Source of the DNA: Zygnema cylindricum
Taxonomy: Eukaryota; Streptophyta; Zygnematophyceae; Zygnematales; Zygnemataceae
Assembly: GCA_037447655.1 (NCBI GenBank)
Contig: JBBHKE010003248.1
Location: 197,007 to 261,006 of the forward strand
Length of the DNA stretch: 64,000 nucleotides
Direction: 5' to 3'
Part shown: positions 23,735 through 35,308 of the stretch, in pieces
Layout of the letters: every line of letters starts with the position of its first letter
How positions within the stretch are numbered: position 1 is the stretch's first letter
Notes under the pieces: generated by a model
Seen by the model: only the letters and a program-made list of their open reading frames with translations
Databases searched by the model: none
Told to the model about the DNA's origin: nothing
Made by a program: the position numbers and the translations under genes

Positions 23735-24544
23735 TGCAACTCTACGACCTCCAAAGGTCCTCAGAGTAGGCAGCTCAAACGGAGCCACTAGGATAACCGT
23801 GACCCTCTTGTGTTTTAGTAAGAATAACTACCACCTTAGCAACAAAAAACACTCATCAACTTCACCCGTGTGAAGGTAAGACTTCACCGAGTTGATAGCA
23901 AAAAGAATCTCCAAATTTGCTCCCTTGAGCAGTATGTTATAGAAGGTCAAAGTTGACCTTTTGTATAGAAGCTCTTTGGGAGAGAGGGTCATATCTACCA
24001 AATTTTCTTAAGTCGTATCTCTCTTTAAAACTCTATCTACTGAAGTACGACACCAATCATAATACTGTGTCGTACAGAAAGGTACAGGTGCCGCTGTACT
24101 TTTTGTACGGCCATTGTACGACATGGCCAACAAGTCGACACAGGTCATATTTGGATTCGTTGCTATAATCCTCGGAGATGCCGTAATCCAATGTGATTGT
24201 GCCGCCTGTCAATCAATCTGGCATTGACCGCAAACCGCTGAAAATCCTATTCCGCGATCTCGGTATTCTTCGCGGTCCTCCAATCAAAACTGGTTTTCAA
24301 TCATAGCCATTATAAATATTTGCGCGATATTTGTTTTCGTGTTGAAACAAAATGCGCGGTATCCGTTTCGAAATGATCCGTATCCTGTACAATACAAACT
24401 TTATCTATGTCCTAAAATACCGTTAAATGATATAGTCTATGTGTAAACATTTATAAAGCTATCAAACCATATATCATGTAACCTTGGTCTTAGACTAATT
24501 GGATAAAGCTACCGGCTACCGGCGACTTTGTCGGACGGCAGGTA
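23735..24544 (-). repeat. A-like LTR, truncated
   Basis: It starts TGCAACTCTACGACCTCC and follows the A-type LTR plan (GTACGACATGGCC, GCGCGGTATCCG). The A-box-like CTAATTGGATAAAGC lies at 24497-24511. It breaks off after GGTAC at 24544, where a second LTR begins. No coding region is attached. Confidence 0.7.
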
Positions 24545-25421
24545 CTGCAATTCTGTGTCCTCCATTGCACTACAGAATTTAGGAAGCCTCTAGATAGTTT
24601 TAAACTAACCCACTTCAAGCCACAACCACTCCTGCCCAACAATAGAAACAGACATTCCGAGTGCACCTTTGTGCAGGGTGAACTCTCTTGAGTCCGTAGC
24701 AAAAAAAATCTCTGAAAACGACCAACCAGCCGATAAGTCATGAGCCGGCAAAAATGCCAATTTTATACAAAGCTCTCAAAGAGAGAGGTGGCTACCTACC
24801 AAATTTTCCTAAGTCCTAAACCCCCCTTACAACCTTTATCTACTGAAGTACGAACCAATCACACGAGTGTAAAGTACTGAAAGGTTCTACGGCCGACGTC
24901 ATTTCTGTACGGCCCGTGTACAAGAAGGCCACTGAATGGACGCGTGTCATCCTTCTTCTCGTCCGTATGTTCTCCGGAATTCTTGGGACCAAACGTTATC
25001 CCTCCACGTGGCGCCACATTATGCCACATTCCTAAACGCCAAATTGACCATTCCGCGATCTCGGTAGTGATATATGCTGTCGGATTAAATCGGACATAAA
25101 ATGTCGACCGTCGACAAAAATGTCCGATTCATTTGTTTAGTGTGAAATGACGCCCGCACTAAAAATTAAACTAGTTCTATGTTCCTTTGTTCACATTTTA
25201 GTGAATCGGTTTCAAGTTAATGTATATGTTTAAATATGAATCAAACCCCATGTACTTTAACGCACTTGTACAACAGACTAGTTAGAGCTAACGGCTGCGC
25301 TGTACTCTACCGGTCGGAGGTTCGAGTCCTGACAGACTCAACCTTTTGTTGAGAGTGACATAAGTCATTCTTTAGTCCTCCCTGTTGAACTAAGGCAGCC
25401 ATGGCTCAACCACCCTCTTTA
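24545..25421 (-). repeat. G-type LTR, truncated on the right
   Basis: It starts TGCAATTCTGTGTCCTCC (D-like start) and is cut at 25421 by the A3 LTR. It carries the clearest tRNA-like module: CTAGTTAGAGCTAACGG (25278-25294) and the B-box GGTTCGAGTCC (25319-25329). Confidence 0.7.
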
Positions 25422-26473
25422 TGAAACTCTGAGACCTCCATAAGTCCTCAGAGTGGACAGCTTCCAAGAAGCCTCGAGGATAACCCTGACCCCTTTGTGT
25501 TTCAGCAAAAAAAACTGCCACCCTGGCAGACAAAAACTCTGATCAACTTCACCCCTGTGAAGACAAGACTCTCCTGAGTCGATAGCAAAAAGAATCTCTG
25601 AATTTGCTCCCTTGAGTAGCAAGTTATGGAGGGTCAAAGTTGACCTTTTGTACAGAAGCTCTCTGGGAGAGAGGGTCCTATCTTCTTATTTTTCTAAGTC
25701 CTATCTCTCTCACAGACTGTATCTATCTATGTACGAAGCCAATCAAATTTCAGTTCCGACACCAAAGTACAGCTGCCGGTGTACTTTCTGTAAGGACACT
25801 GTACGACATGGCCTAAATGTCGACACATGGTATGTCGAGATTCGCTCCCTTAATCCTAGGAGATGCCGCGATCCAATGGCATTACGCAACGTGTCATCCG
25901 ATGTTGCGATGACCAGAAACCGCCAAAATCCTCTTCCGCGATCTCGTTGTTAATTACGGCTGTCCGATTAAATTAACATTTAATTGTAGCCGTAATAAAT
26001 ACATGCGCGGTATTTGTTTCATTAAAGAAATAAATGCGCGGTATTGGTTTTTTATTCGTACCGTAATCCGTACTTTTACATTACTGAATCTATGTATCCC
26101 GTAAACAGTTACAGTTAAATGAATTATCCTACCTGATAATATTTAATTAAATATCAAACCATATAGTATGTAACACTAGTTAAAGACTTAACGGCTAAGG
26201 CTACCGGCTACCGGCTGTCTGCTGTCCGGTAAGTACCAGGATCAAATCTTGTGGCCGGCACATACCTTTTAGTAAATAAACCCCTAACTAATATATATTT
26301 CTCATAAACCTCTGGATAGCCTAGGTAGCCATGGCTCTAGCTCCCTCTCCAATTCTCAGTGACTGCGACAAGTTTGAGAGTTGGAGAGAGAAGTTAGAGG
26401 TAGCTGCCTCGGCTTCTTTCTATATTTCTATTTAGACCTAGAAAATAATTAAAATGGACCATTAATTTCTACA
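25422..26473 (-). repeat. A3 LTR (3' LTR on minus strand)
   Basis: TGAAACTCTGAGACC ... TTTCTACA, 1,052 bp, followed by the polypurine tract CTCCCCTTATTTTCTA. The tRNA-like module lies near 26190-26260. Its left flank (CTTTA) has no match beside the other A3 LTR, whose outer flank at 38805 is TCCTC. Confidence 0.88.
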
Positions 26474-29400
26474 CTCCCCTTATTTTCTATTCAATCTTTA
26501 ATTTGAGACCACACTTCTCCCTGCAGAAAATTAGCTTAGGGGAAGGCACAGGTTTGGTCATCATATCTGCTACCATCTCACTATGTGGTCGGTATTCTAA
26601 ACTGATTATTTTGTTTTCTACTTTCTCTCTAACAACGCTGAGTATGATGTCCATGTCTTTGGCTTTCAAATGATGTTTAGGATTTGCAGAAATAGCGATT
26701 GCAGCCTGATTATCACAAAACATTTTCTGCACACTACTCTTAAGGTGACCAAGCTCACCAAGCAAAGACTTGACCCACATCAATTCTTTTACAACAGAGC
26801 AAGAGGCCATATACTCAGCCTCCATGGTGGACTGAGCAATAACATTTTGCTGTTTGCTACTCCAACAGCAAGCCCCATCACCCACATATAATACATATCC
26901 AGAAGTGCATCTCCTCATTGGAGCATCACCATAATTGGCATCACTCCAAGTAGTGATGTCAGTATTCTCCCCAACCAAATGCAACCATAGATCCCTAGTT
27001 CCTATCAAATATCTAAGGACTCTCTTAGCTGCCTCCCAATCCCTCTTAGTGGGAGCATTTAGACTTCTACTCAGCACTCCTACTGCAGTAGCTAAATATG
27101 GTTGGGTATAATTCATAAAATAGATTAGACTTCCCACTACTTGCCTGTAAGGAATAGTCTGCATGAACTTCTTTTCTTTAGGAGATAATTCCTCGTCTAA
27201 GACTATGACTCCTTCTTCCTCACCCCCCTCACTTCCCTTCTTCAACTCCATTAGAGTTGTACAACTATTAGCTTTATCCATTTGAAATTTTTCAAGCATG
27301 TTCCCTATTGCTTCTTTTTGAGTCAATCTTATCATTTTTCTTTTTCAGTCTCTCTCTACTTGAATTCCCAAAATATATTTTGCTTCCCCCATATCCTTTA
27401 TTTCAAATCTTCCCTTAAGATCGGTTTTCAGTTTATTAATTTTTTCCATTGATTTACTTAAAATAAGCAAATCATCAACATAAATTGCAATAAATATAAA
27501 ACCTTCCTCATCTTCGAAAACATAGATTGAGTGATCTGAGCTGATCCGGATATATCCCTGACCGGTAAGAAACTCATCAAGCTTCTTATTCCAGTGTCGA
27601 GGCGCCTGTTTCAAACCATAAAGAGATTTAATCAGCCGGCATACCTTACTCTCCTCTCGTTCCTCCACAAACCATTCGGGTTGTCGCATGAAGATCTCCT
27701 CTTCCAATTCTCCATGCAATAAGGCTGTCTTGATGTCCATCTGGTGCACTTCTATGTCTTCCGCTGCTGCGAGGCTGAGAAGTATGCGGACTGAGGGAAA
27801 TCTGACCACTAGGGCAAAGGTTTCCTTGTAGTCAATTCCCAATTTTTGTGAAAATCCCTTTGCCAATAATCGGGCCTTGTAGCGCTCAATTGTGTTATCT
27901 GGGTTCAGTTTTAATTTGAAAACCCACTTACAAACGATTGGTTTTCGGTTAGGTGGACAATCCACCAGCTCCCAAGTATCGGCTGCCATAATTGAGGCCA
28001 TCTCCTCATTGATGGCTGTCCTCCACCGATTTCTTTCTGGACAAGTCATCGCCTCTCTATAAGTTTGAGGTTCATCTTGATGAGATAGTTTAGTTTCCTT
28101 ATTATTAACCTCTTTTTCTTGTAGCCTTTTGCTACTTCTCCTTCCCCCCTCAAAATATGAGGCCGGAATAGATGGTTGTCGTGGATTCTTTCAAACAAAC
28201 TCGGCTTCTCCCCTATCCCTTGATTCCGAATCAATTTCCACCACGTCTTTCGCTTCGGGTAGAGTTGTCACAGGAGTTTCCACAGCCGAGTCCTTTTCGG
28301 TCTGATTTATATCTGCAAGAATGTCATCTTCTCTAAAACCTGGATAGTTAGGAAACTCAAAGTCATCGGAATTTTCTGACTCAAATCTGATTTTTACTGA
28401 CTTTGTATGTTTGAAGGGATCAACAGACTTTCCTTCATCCATAACTACTAGATGCTTTACTAAGATTATATCTTCCATTTTTAGAACATAAACTATATAT
28501 CCTTTAACATCCTCATCATATCCTAATAAGTATCCCGGTTTTCCTCTAGGATCTAGCTTCTAATTAGACCGATCTGTATCTAGACTGAATACTTGACTGC
28601 CGAAAACCTTTAAGTGAGATAAGTGTGGTTTACGGCCTGTCCATCTCTCATAAGGTGTTTGATCTTTTATAGCTTAAGTAATAACTCTATTTTTGAGGTA
28701 ATTAGCACAATTCATTGCTTTTGCCCAAAACCTTTTTCCTATCTTCTTATCTGACAACATACTTCTAGCACTGTCACTTAGTGTTCTATTTAACCTTTCA
28801 ACCACCCCATTCTATTCCGGGTTTTTTTGGAACTGTCTTTTGGTGTTGGACCCCATCTTCCCTCAGAAAATCCTCAAACTGGTTAGAAGTATACCCCCCA
28901 CCATTGTCACTCGTTATTCTCTTGATTGGAGTTTCATGGAGTTTTTCACTCCATGCTTTATATTGTCTAAAACAATCATGTGCTTCGGACTTGTTTTTCA
29001 AAAAATACACTCAGGAATACCGAGACCAATCATCAGTGATAGTCATCAGAAATCTCTTCCCCCCCAATGAGGGCACTTAAGCCGGTTCCCAAATATCTGT
29101 GTGTACTAGATCTAGAATTTTTTCTCCCTTATACATGGTTGTTTTAGGAAAGGGTAATCTGTGTGTTTTACCTTGAGCACATCCACTACAATCACTTATA
29201 TTATCACTCTCACTGAACTTAATCCCTTCCACCACTCCCATCTTTTTCATCTCTGTTAACTTGTCTAGATTCACATGCCCAAGCCTCTTATGCCACATCA
29301 TAATATCATGAACACCAGCATAATAAAGTTTCTTCTTTTCATTACTTAAAACCAGCCTAAACATCCCATGGCTACCTTTCTCAGCAATGACATAGACATC

Positions 29401-30832
29401 CTCCTCAAAACTAGCAGTAAAGACTCCTTCCCTAGTGCTAGTAAAAAAACCCTTATCATCTAATACGGATGTAGAGATGAGGTTTTTGTTCAGCTCTGGA
29501 ATAAACAATACATCGGAAAATGTTACTATGGATGTCTTTCCTTCTACTAACACTTTCAAATCTACCGATCCTACAAGAGTAGTGGTGACTATCCTCCCAT
29601 CCCCGTACTCTATCTCTACGGTGGGAATATTTCTTATCTTTGTGAACAGGTGCCTATCCTTACACATGTGCATGGAGGCACCTGAATCTACAATCCAACT
29701 TGCTTCACCTTTCAATCCACCGTAAGCACATTTATGCCCTCGTGGTATTTCGACCTCGTTTTTCGCCTCCAACTCCTCATCCAAAAAGAGCTCATCGTCC
29801 TCGTCCTCAGATTCCGCCTCATGTACTTCTGTCACAAGGGCCTTTTTCTTTCCTCACGGGGTACCACCGGTCTGCCCCTCTTTTAACCGAAGCTCGATTA
29901 GCTTAGTGCAGTCTGCCATAGAGTGCCTAGGTTTCTTACATAAATGACATAAACCTTTGGGAGCCCTTGGTCCGAACTCGTCGGTCTGATTTTTCAGCTC
30001 CCTCCCTCCATAGTTTCCGACCGGTTTCCGTGAATCCTTGTTCCTCCAATCGGTCGCAGTTGCCAAGGCTTTGCCACTCTTTCCTCCCCTTCAGATCTTA
30101 ATCGTATTCTCCCGAACGAGAATCATCCTTACCACTGAGTTCCTTGCAAGTCCTACACACGGTTGACTAGGTTCTCGAACTCATCAGGTAACTTCATCAA
30201 TAAACAGTTAGCTTTTTCTTTTTCACTTAAATCTTTTCTCGCACTCTCTAACTCCATGAAGAGTGTAGTAAGCTCATTGCAAAAATCCAACATCTTCCCC
30301 CCTTTGTATACATACTCCTTAACTTTATGATCAGCCAACTGTTGTAGTTGAATCGTACCACTTCGGTACATCTCTATGAGAGCCATCCAAAGATCGGATG
30401 CCCTTTCTACCTGCAAATGAGGACATGGAAGTCCTTGAGTGAGATGGCGTAGGATGAAGTGCTTTGCTGCCATATTGTTGAAGTCCCAGGTTTCAGTATC
30501 ATTCTCCTCGTTCCTCGGAATAGATGACATGAATGCAGAACCAGTTGTTATTGGTGTGGTCGCCTCCTTCTCCTTTCCTTTGTCCACCACCTCTCCTTCT
30601 TTTGTTTCCTCCGTTGAAGGTGGATCCTCTTTCCTGGTGAATTTGCTTCCTCCAAACCCTAGAGGAATTCCAAGACTCGATGGACGCCCCTACCGTCCAC
30701 TCACTATCCCCCAAAACCTTTTTTGGCATAGAGCTCCTATCATCATACTTTCCCAGTATATGAAGCCAGTTCCATTAAATATTGGTACCCTAGAGGGTGG
30801 GCCCATAACCTGAAACTCTGAGACCTCCATAA
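26474..30832 (-). pseudogene. Copia element A3: gag-pol, broken
   Basis: Family A. Read downward: gag from ATG 30832 in the LTR (MEVSEFQVMGPPSRVPIFNG), capsid at 30153-30590, zinc knuckle (CHLCKKPRHSMADC; the usual Gly is Arg) near 29905-29950, protease and integrase at 29077-29835 (WIVDSGASMHMC, MMWHKRLGHVNLDKL), integrase core at 28798-29010 (SDNGGGYTSNQF; frame ends before AERLN), linker at 28046-28478, RT at 27345-28049 (KWVFKLKLNPDNT, HQMDIKTALLHGELEEE, YVDDLLILS) and RNase H at 26487-27335 in one frame. At least six frame breaks occur. RT and RNase H catalytic motifs are otherwise well kept. Confidence 0.9.
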
Positions 30833-31565
30833 GTCCTCAGAGTGGACAGCTTCCAAGAAGCCTCTAGGATAACCGTGACCCTTTGTGTTGCAGCAAAAAT
30901 AACTGCCACCCTGGCAGGCAATAACTCTCACCAACTTCACCACTATGAAGGCAAGACTCCCCTGAGTGAATAGCAAAAAGAATCTTTGAATTTTCTCCCC
31001 TGAACAGTAAGTTATGGAGGGTCAAAGTTGACCTTTTGTACAAAAGCTCTTTGGTAGAGAGGGTCCTATCTCCTAATTTTTCTAAGTCCTATCTCTCTCA
31101 CAGACTTTACCTACTGATGTATGGAGCCAATTAGAATATAGTTCCGTACACAAAAGTATAGTTGCCGGTGTACTTTCTGTACAAACAATGTACGACATGG
31201 CCTAAATGTCGACACGTGGTATGTTCGGATTCGCTCCTTTAATCCTCAGAGATGCCGCGATCCAATGTCATTCCGCCACGTGTCATCCGATGTGGCGATG
31301 ACCACAAACCGTCGGAATCCTCTTCCGTGATCTCAGCGTTAATTCCGACCGTCCGATTTAATTCACATTTAATTGTAGCCGTAATAAATACATGCGCGTT
31401 ATTCGTTTCATTAGAGAAATAAATGAGCGGTATTCGTTTCTTATCTGTACCATAATCCGTACTTTTACATTACCGGATCTATGTATCCCGTAAATAGTTA
31501 TAGTTAAATGAATTATTCTATTTGGTAATGTTTAATTAATTATCAAACCATGTAGTACGTAACAC
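30746..31565. repeat. 820-bp perfect direct repeat, copy 1
   Basis: It covers the start of A3 gag, the PBS and the first 755 bp of the A3 5' LTR. It is identical base for base, as far as I compared, to 37686-38505 (offset 6,940). Identity starts at TACTTTCCCAG and ends at CGTAACAC. Here the copy is joined to gypsy-1 instead of the rest of the LTR. Confidence 0.93.
30799..30810 (-). other. A3 primer-binding site
   Basis: GGGCCCATAACC on the + strand, within GGTGGGCCCATAACC, matches plant initiator tRNA-Met around the anticodon over 15 bases. A duplicate stands at 37739-37750. Confidence 0.88.
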
Positions 31566-32320
31566 ATTTAGAGAAGCTTGGAAGGGTAGACTTGGTGATC
31601 GCTAGATGGCGTTGCCAGAGGTATTCGTTAGCGGGACAGGGCAAGGGACACCAAGATGCCCGTAGCAGAACAATTTTTCAAATGACTCAACTGATAATAA
31701 GGTTACATGAACGCGAAGACACACCAGTGGGGTACGTTTGGTAAAACCTTCACCCCATAGATGATAAAAGGAAACAGGTAGTCAACAATTACAACCAAGT
31801 GACCAAGGTTTTGGGGACTCCCATAGTTTTTGATGCAGCTCAGGTCGGATCAAGAGCCCACCGAGTTTGGGCTTATTGGACCAGCTTGGCTCCACTTCCC
31901 GTCCTCCAACAACTGTTGGAAACAAAGGTTCCGGATTCCCAATATCACAGTTCAACAAAATCTCGGACCAGGGTGAATGGCCACCCCTGTGACCACAACC
32001 GACCAAACACCCTTTTTCGGTTACAATAAACCCGAGAATCCACGAAGGGCCCTACCGACCCTTGTATCTTTCCCTAACAGCCATGCTTACCAAAAAAGCG
32101 CACCAGGAATGATTTTTGATAGTACGACCGCTACTTGGACGGCACCAAGTATTAAGGAACGGGAACAAGCAATGGGATTTTGACCGGCAACCACAGCAGC
32201 ACTAGGGGTCTCGGCCTCAAAAATGTGCAGTTTAATCGGGCAAAGTATGGATTTGAATGCAATTTCATGGGTGCTGCAACATTCTTTGTTATTCTCCAGC
32301 CTCATGTCTTTAAAGTCACG
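31566..32320 (+). pseudogene. DNA cytosine-5 methyltransferase domain inside gypsy-1
   Basis: One frame reads a C5-methyltransferase core. It has VDLVIARW-RCQ-RYSLAGQGKG then DARS (motif IV; catalytic Cys at 31613-31615, the usual preceding Pro is Arg). Next is PVGYVW-stop-NL (motif VI ENV; the Glu codon is TAA at 31742-31744), then TPIVFDAAQVGSRAHRVWAYW (motif VIII, 31820-31879). After frame changes in the target-recognition part come APSIKEREQAMGF (motif IX-like, with TGA after it) and LIGQSMDLNAISWVLQ (motif X-like), 32140-32290. Motif order is canonical, unlike permuted plant DRM enzymes. Motifs I-II are cut off by the 31565 junction. It sits directly before RT, so it is a retrotransposon-borne domain, now inactive. 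Confidence 0.82.
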
Positions 32321-35298
32321 GGAAACATACCTTCAAGCTCCACTGTTGTTAGTCGTGCAAGCAACTCTACAGCTTGAGGTGGGGAGAGAGACAAGAAGAA
32401 TAAAATTCAGCAAATCACATTCAGAGAAAACACTGAACCCAGGAGTTTCCTCGGTGGGGGGGAGCGGAGGCACAGAACAGGGCAGCGTAGGGGAAGTTGT
32501 CAGCAGTAGCGTTTTAGCAGCTGGGCAAGGGGCAGACCCACAGGTAGAACAGGAATTCGACTTTCCACCTTTGGGGTTGGCCACCGGAAGTTTGGAGGTA
32601 GTAGAACCTAGTAAGAAGGACTGGGGGAACAGCTAGAACCACAACAAAAGGCCAAGTTCTCAAAGCTATTAGAGGAGAACGGGCAGGTGTTCTCCTGGTC
32701 TGACACAGATGTAGGGATCTATAAGGGGACCCCTTTTCTCATTGACCTTACCGATGAGACGGTGACTGTTTGGCAGAAAAAGTACCCTCTCACCTTCAAG
32801 GAGAAGGAGTTCATCACGGCCAAGGTGCAGACTTTGGTGGACGCGGCACTGGTGCAGGAAAGTACAGGGCTATATGGGTTTGCCTCTCCAACAATGCTTC
32901 CGCCCAAGAAAGACCCGTCCGGGGAAACGATAGATTTTAGGATTTGTGGGGACTATCGGATGCTTAACACGGCTACCATCTCTGACCGTTATCCCATGCC
33001 CACCCTGGAAGAGATCTTCAACTCTGTCGCTGGGGCCAACATTTACTCTACTTTGATATGAAGAATGGGTTCCACCAGATTGCTATGGAGCCTAGGCACC
33101 GAGAGAGGACTGCTTTTTGGGCCGGGTCCAGGTTGTATGAATGGATGTACATGCCATTTGGCCTCAAAAATACACCCGCCAAATTCCAACGAGCCATGGA
33201 CGAGGCTCTCCGGGGAATCGATTGGGCACGGTGTTACATCGACGATGTGATAATTTTCTCCAAGACATTCGAGGAACACTTGGAGCATATACATATAGTT
33301 CCACGGGCTCTCGAAGCAGCGGGCTTGAAGTGTCACCCGGGGAAGGGCATTTTTGGAGTGCAGAAAATCATTTATCTGGGTCATGAGGTGACTCTTGGGA
33401 TAGTTGGTCTCCACATGGTTAAGGTTGCAGCCCTTGACGCCCTTCCACCCCCGCAGGAAATTTCTGCTCTTCGCACTTTCCTAAGACTAGCCAACTATTA
33501 CCGGAGGTTCATTCCCGAATTCAAAAGCCACGCCCAGCCATTGAATCAATTATTGCGAAAGGACCAGGAGTGGTAGTGGGCGGAAGAACAACAGACTGCT
33601 TTTCAATTCGTGAAGGATTCCCTCAAGCAACATCCTTGCTTCGGATGCCCAATCACCAACGGCCTTTCCTCCTTTATAGTGATTGGAGCAGGTTCGGATT
33701 GGGAGCAGTGTTGGCTCAATTGGACGATGCAGGGGCTGAGTACGTGGTGGCCTACGCAAGCCGGAGTAATAACAGAGCCGAGGGGGATTACAGCATTAAC
33801 CATGGGAAATTAGTGGCTGCGGTGTGGGCCATCCAGCATTTTAGGCCTTACCTCTATGGAGTAAACTTCACCCTTATTACGGATCATCAGCCATTCAAAT
33901 GGATAATGGAGAACAGTAAGTTGACCGGCAAGCTGGCCAGATTGTTTCTCATCTTACAGGAATATGACTTCAGCATTATCCACCGAGCCGAAGAGATCCA
34001 TGGAAATGCGGACGGACTCAGCTGGAATCCAGACCCTTCCACCAAAGACTCTACAGCTCAGCCTGAGACTTATCTGGGCTTCATCTGCCTTTATTTGGCT
34101 GCCTCGAGCTGAAGGGGAACTGTCAACCTTTGCTGCAGACGTGGAGGGGTAGGCTCCCATTAGAGCCGGCCGCAAGGATATTTGGAATTCCCTTAGGTCT
34201 ATCCAAAAAGGATCCCCTCTTCCCCACCTGGCCGGAATTCATTTGTCCCGGGTTCATACCCGGATGGCGGCGTATGAATGGGACCGAGGCATTCTTCTCA
34301 GAAAATGGGCCGATGGTACAAGGAAAGTGGTTCCTCCTCCGGCAGATCGGGAAACCCTCATTGTTCGTCTTCACCAGCAATGCGAGCACTTCGGACAGAA
34401 ACGGACCACCTCACTGGTCACAAGGTTGTATTGGTGGCATGGGTTGCGGGCCCAGGTCAATCATGTGGTGCAGACGTGTCTTTCCTAAGACCAGATGAAA
34501 GTTGCTTTTGACAAAAAGGGGGGAACGGAACTTCACTCCCTCTTTATCCGGGGATGTTTTACAAATGGTCATTGGATCTACTGGGACCACTACCCACCAG
34601 CCGGAGGGGAAACCGTTTTGTACTGGTAATGATTGAACACTTCTCCAAATGGATCGAACTGGTGGTTCTCCCCGGAAAGGTATCTAAAGCAATCGCGGAA
34701 GCATTCTTGCAGAGGGTGCTGTCCCAATTTTGAGCCCCGTCCAAAGTTCTGACTGATCAGGGATCTGAGTTTGCAAGAGAATTTTCTAACCTTTTGGAGA
34801 AGTGCTTCATAGACCACCGGTTGACGAGCCGAGACCACCCACAGGCCGACGGTTTGGCCAAAAGGTGCGTCCAGACAGTGAAGAGGTCAATACAAAAATA
34901 TGCAGTAGAAGAGGATTTAGGGGAATGGGACAGGCGGGTGCCTTCGATTGCTATGGGATATGGATTCACTATGCAAGCCTCCCTCCATTCCTATAGCCCT
35001 TACTTCATCCTCTTTGGCCGACATCCCATCTTTCCCGGAGCTGCATCGGCTCAGGTGGTTGTAGTTCCAGAGATGGACAACCGGGGAACTATGGAGAAAC
35101 TGATTACGGACAGGGCCAAAGTATTCCACTGGGAAATGCCTCTGGCTATAGGCAATTTACAGGCTGCTCAGCACAAGGATCAGCTTTGGTATTCCCAACG
35201 CGAAGTGGCAATTTTGTCCCTCGGCAACGACGATTTATGCCCGGGGATTTCGTGTATCGCATGCAACAGAAGAATGACACTTTGGACATTTCGGCTGG
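32321..35298 (+). pseudogene. Gypsy-1 RT, RNase H and integrase
   Basis: After a linker with stops, RT runs 32687-33576 with one stop near 33058: YPLTFKEKEFI, SPTMLPPKKD, FRICGDYRMLN, FHQIAMEPRHRERTAF, PAKFQRAMDEAL and the catalytic CYIDDVIIF, then YLGHEV and LRLANYYRRFI. RNase H is at 33570-34060 (YSDWSRFGLGAVL, SRSNNRAEGDYS, TDHQPFKW, GNADGLS). The active-site Glu of GELLA is Lys (HGKLVAAVW). Integrase follows from 34130: a zinc region ending in VVQTC, a first catalytic Asp in SLDLLGPL near 34570, a second in VLTDQGSEF (34750), and Lys instead of the catalytic Glu (HPQADGLAKRC). It is interrupted by the 10-N gap. Confidence 0.9.
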
Positions 35299-35308
35299 NN
35301 NNNNNNNN
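35299..35308. other. Assembly gap (10 N)
   Basis: Ten unresolved bases between the integrase end and a segment holding gag and protease. True spacing, order and orientation across it are uncertain. Confidence 0.99.

Noticed and set aside
31977-32183. Short plus-strand ORF as an independent gene
   Set aside because: It is the frame-shifted target-recognition segment of the embedded methyltransferase, with a matching piece at 38880 in gypsy-2.
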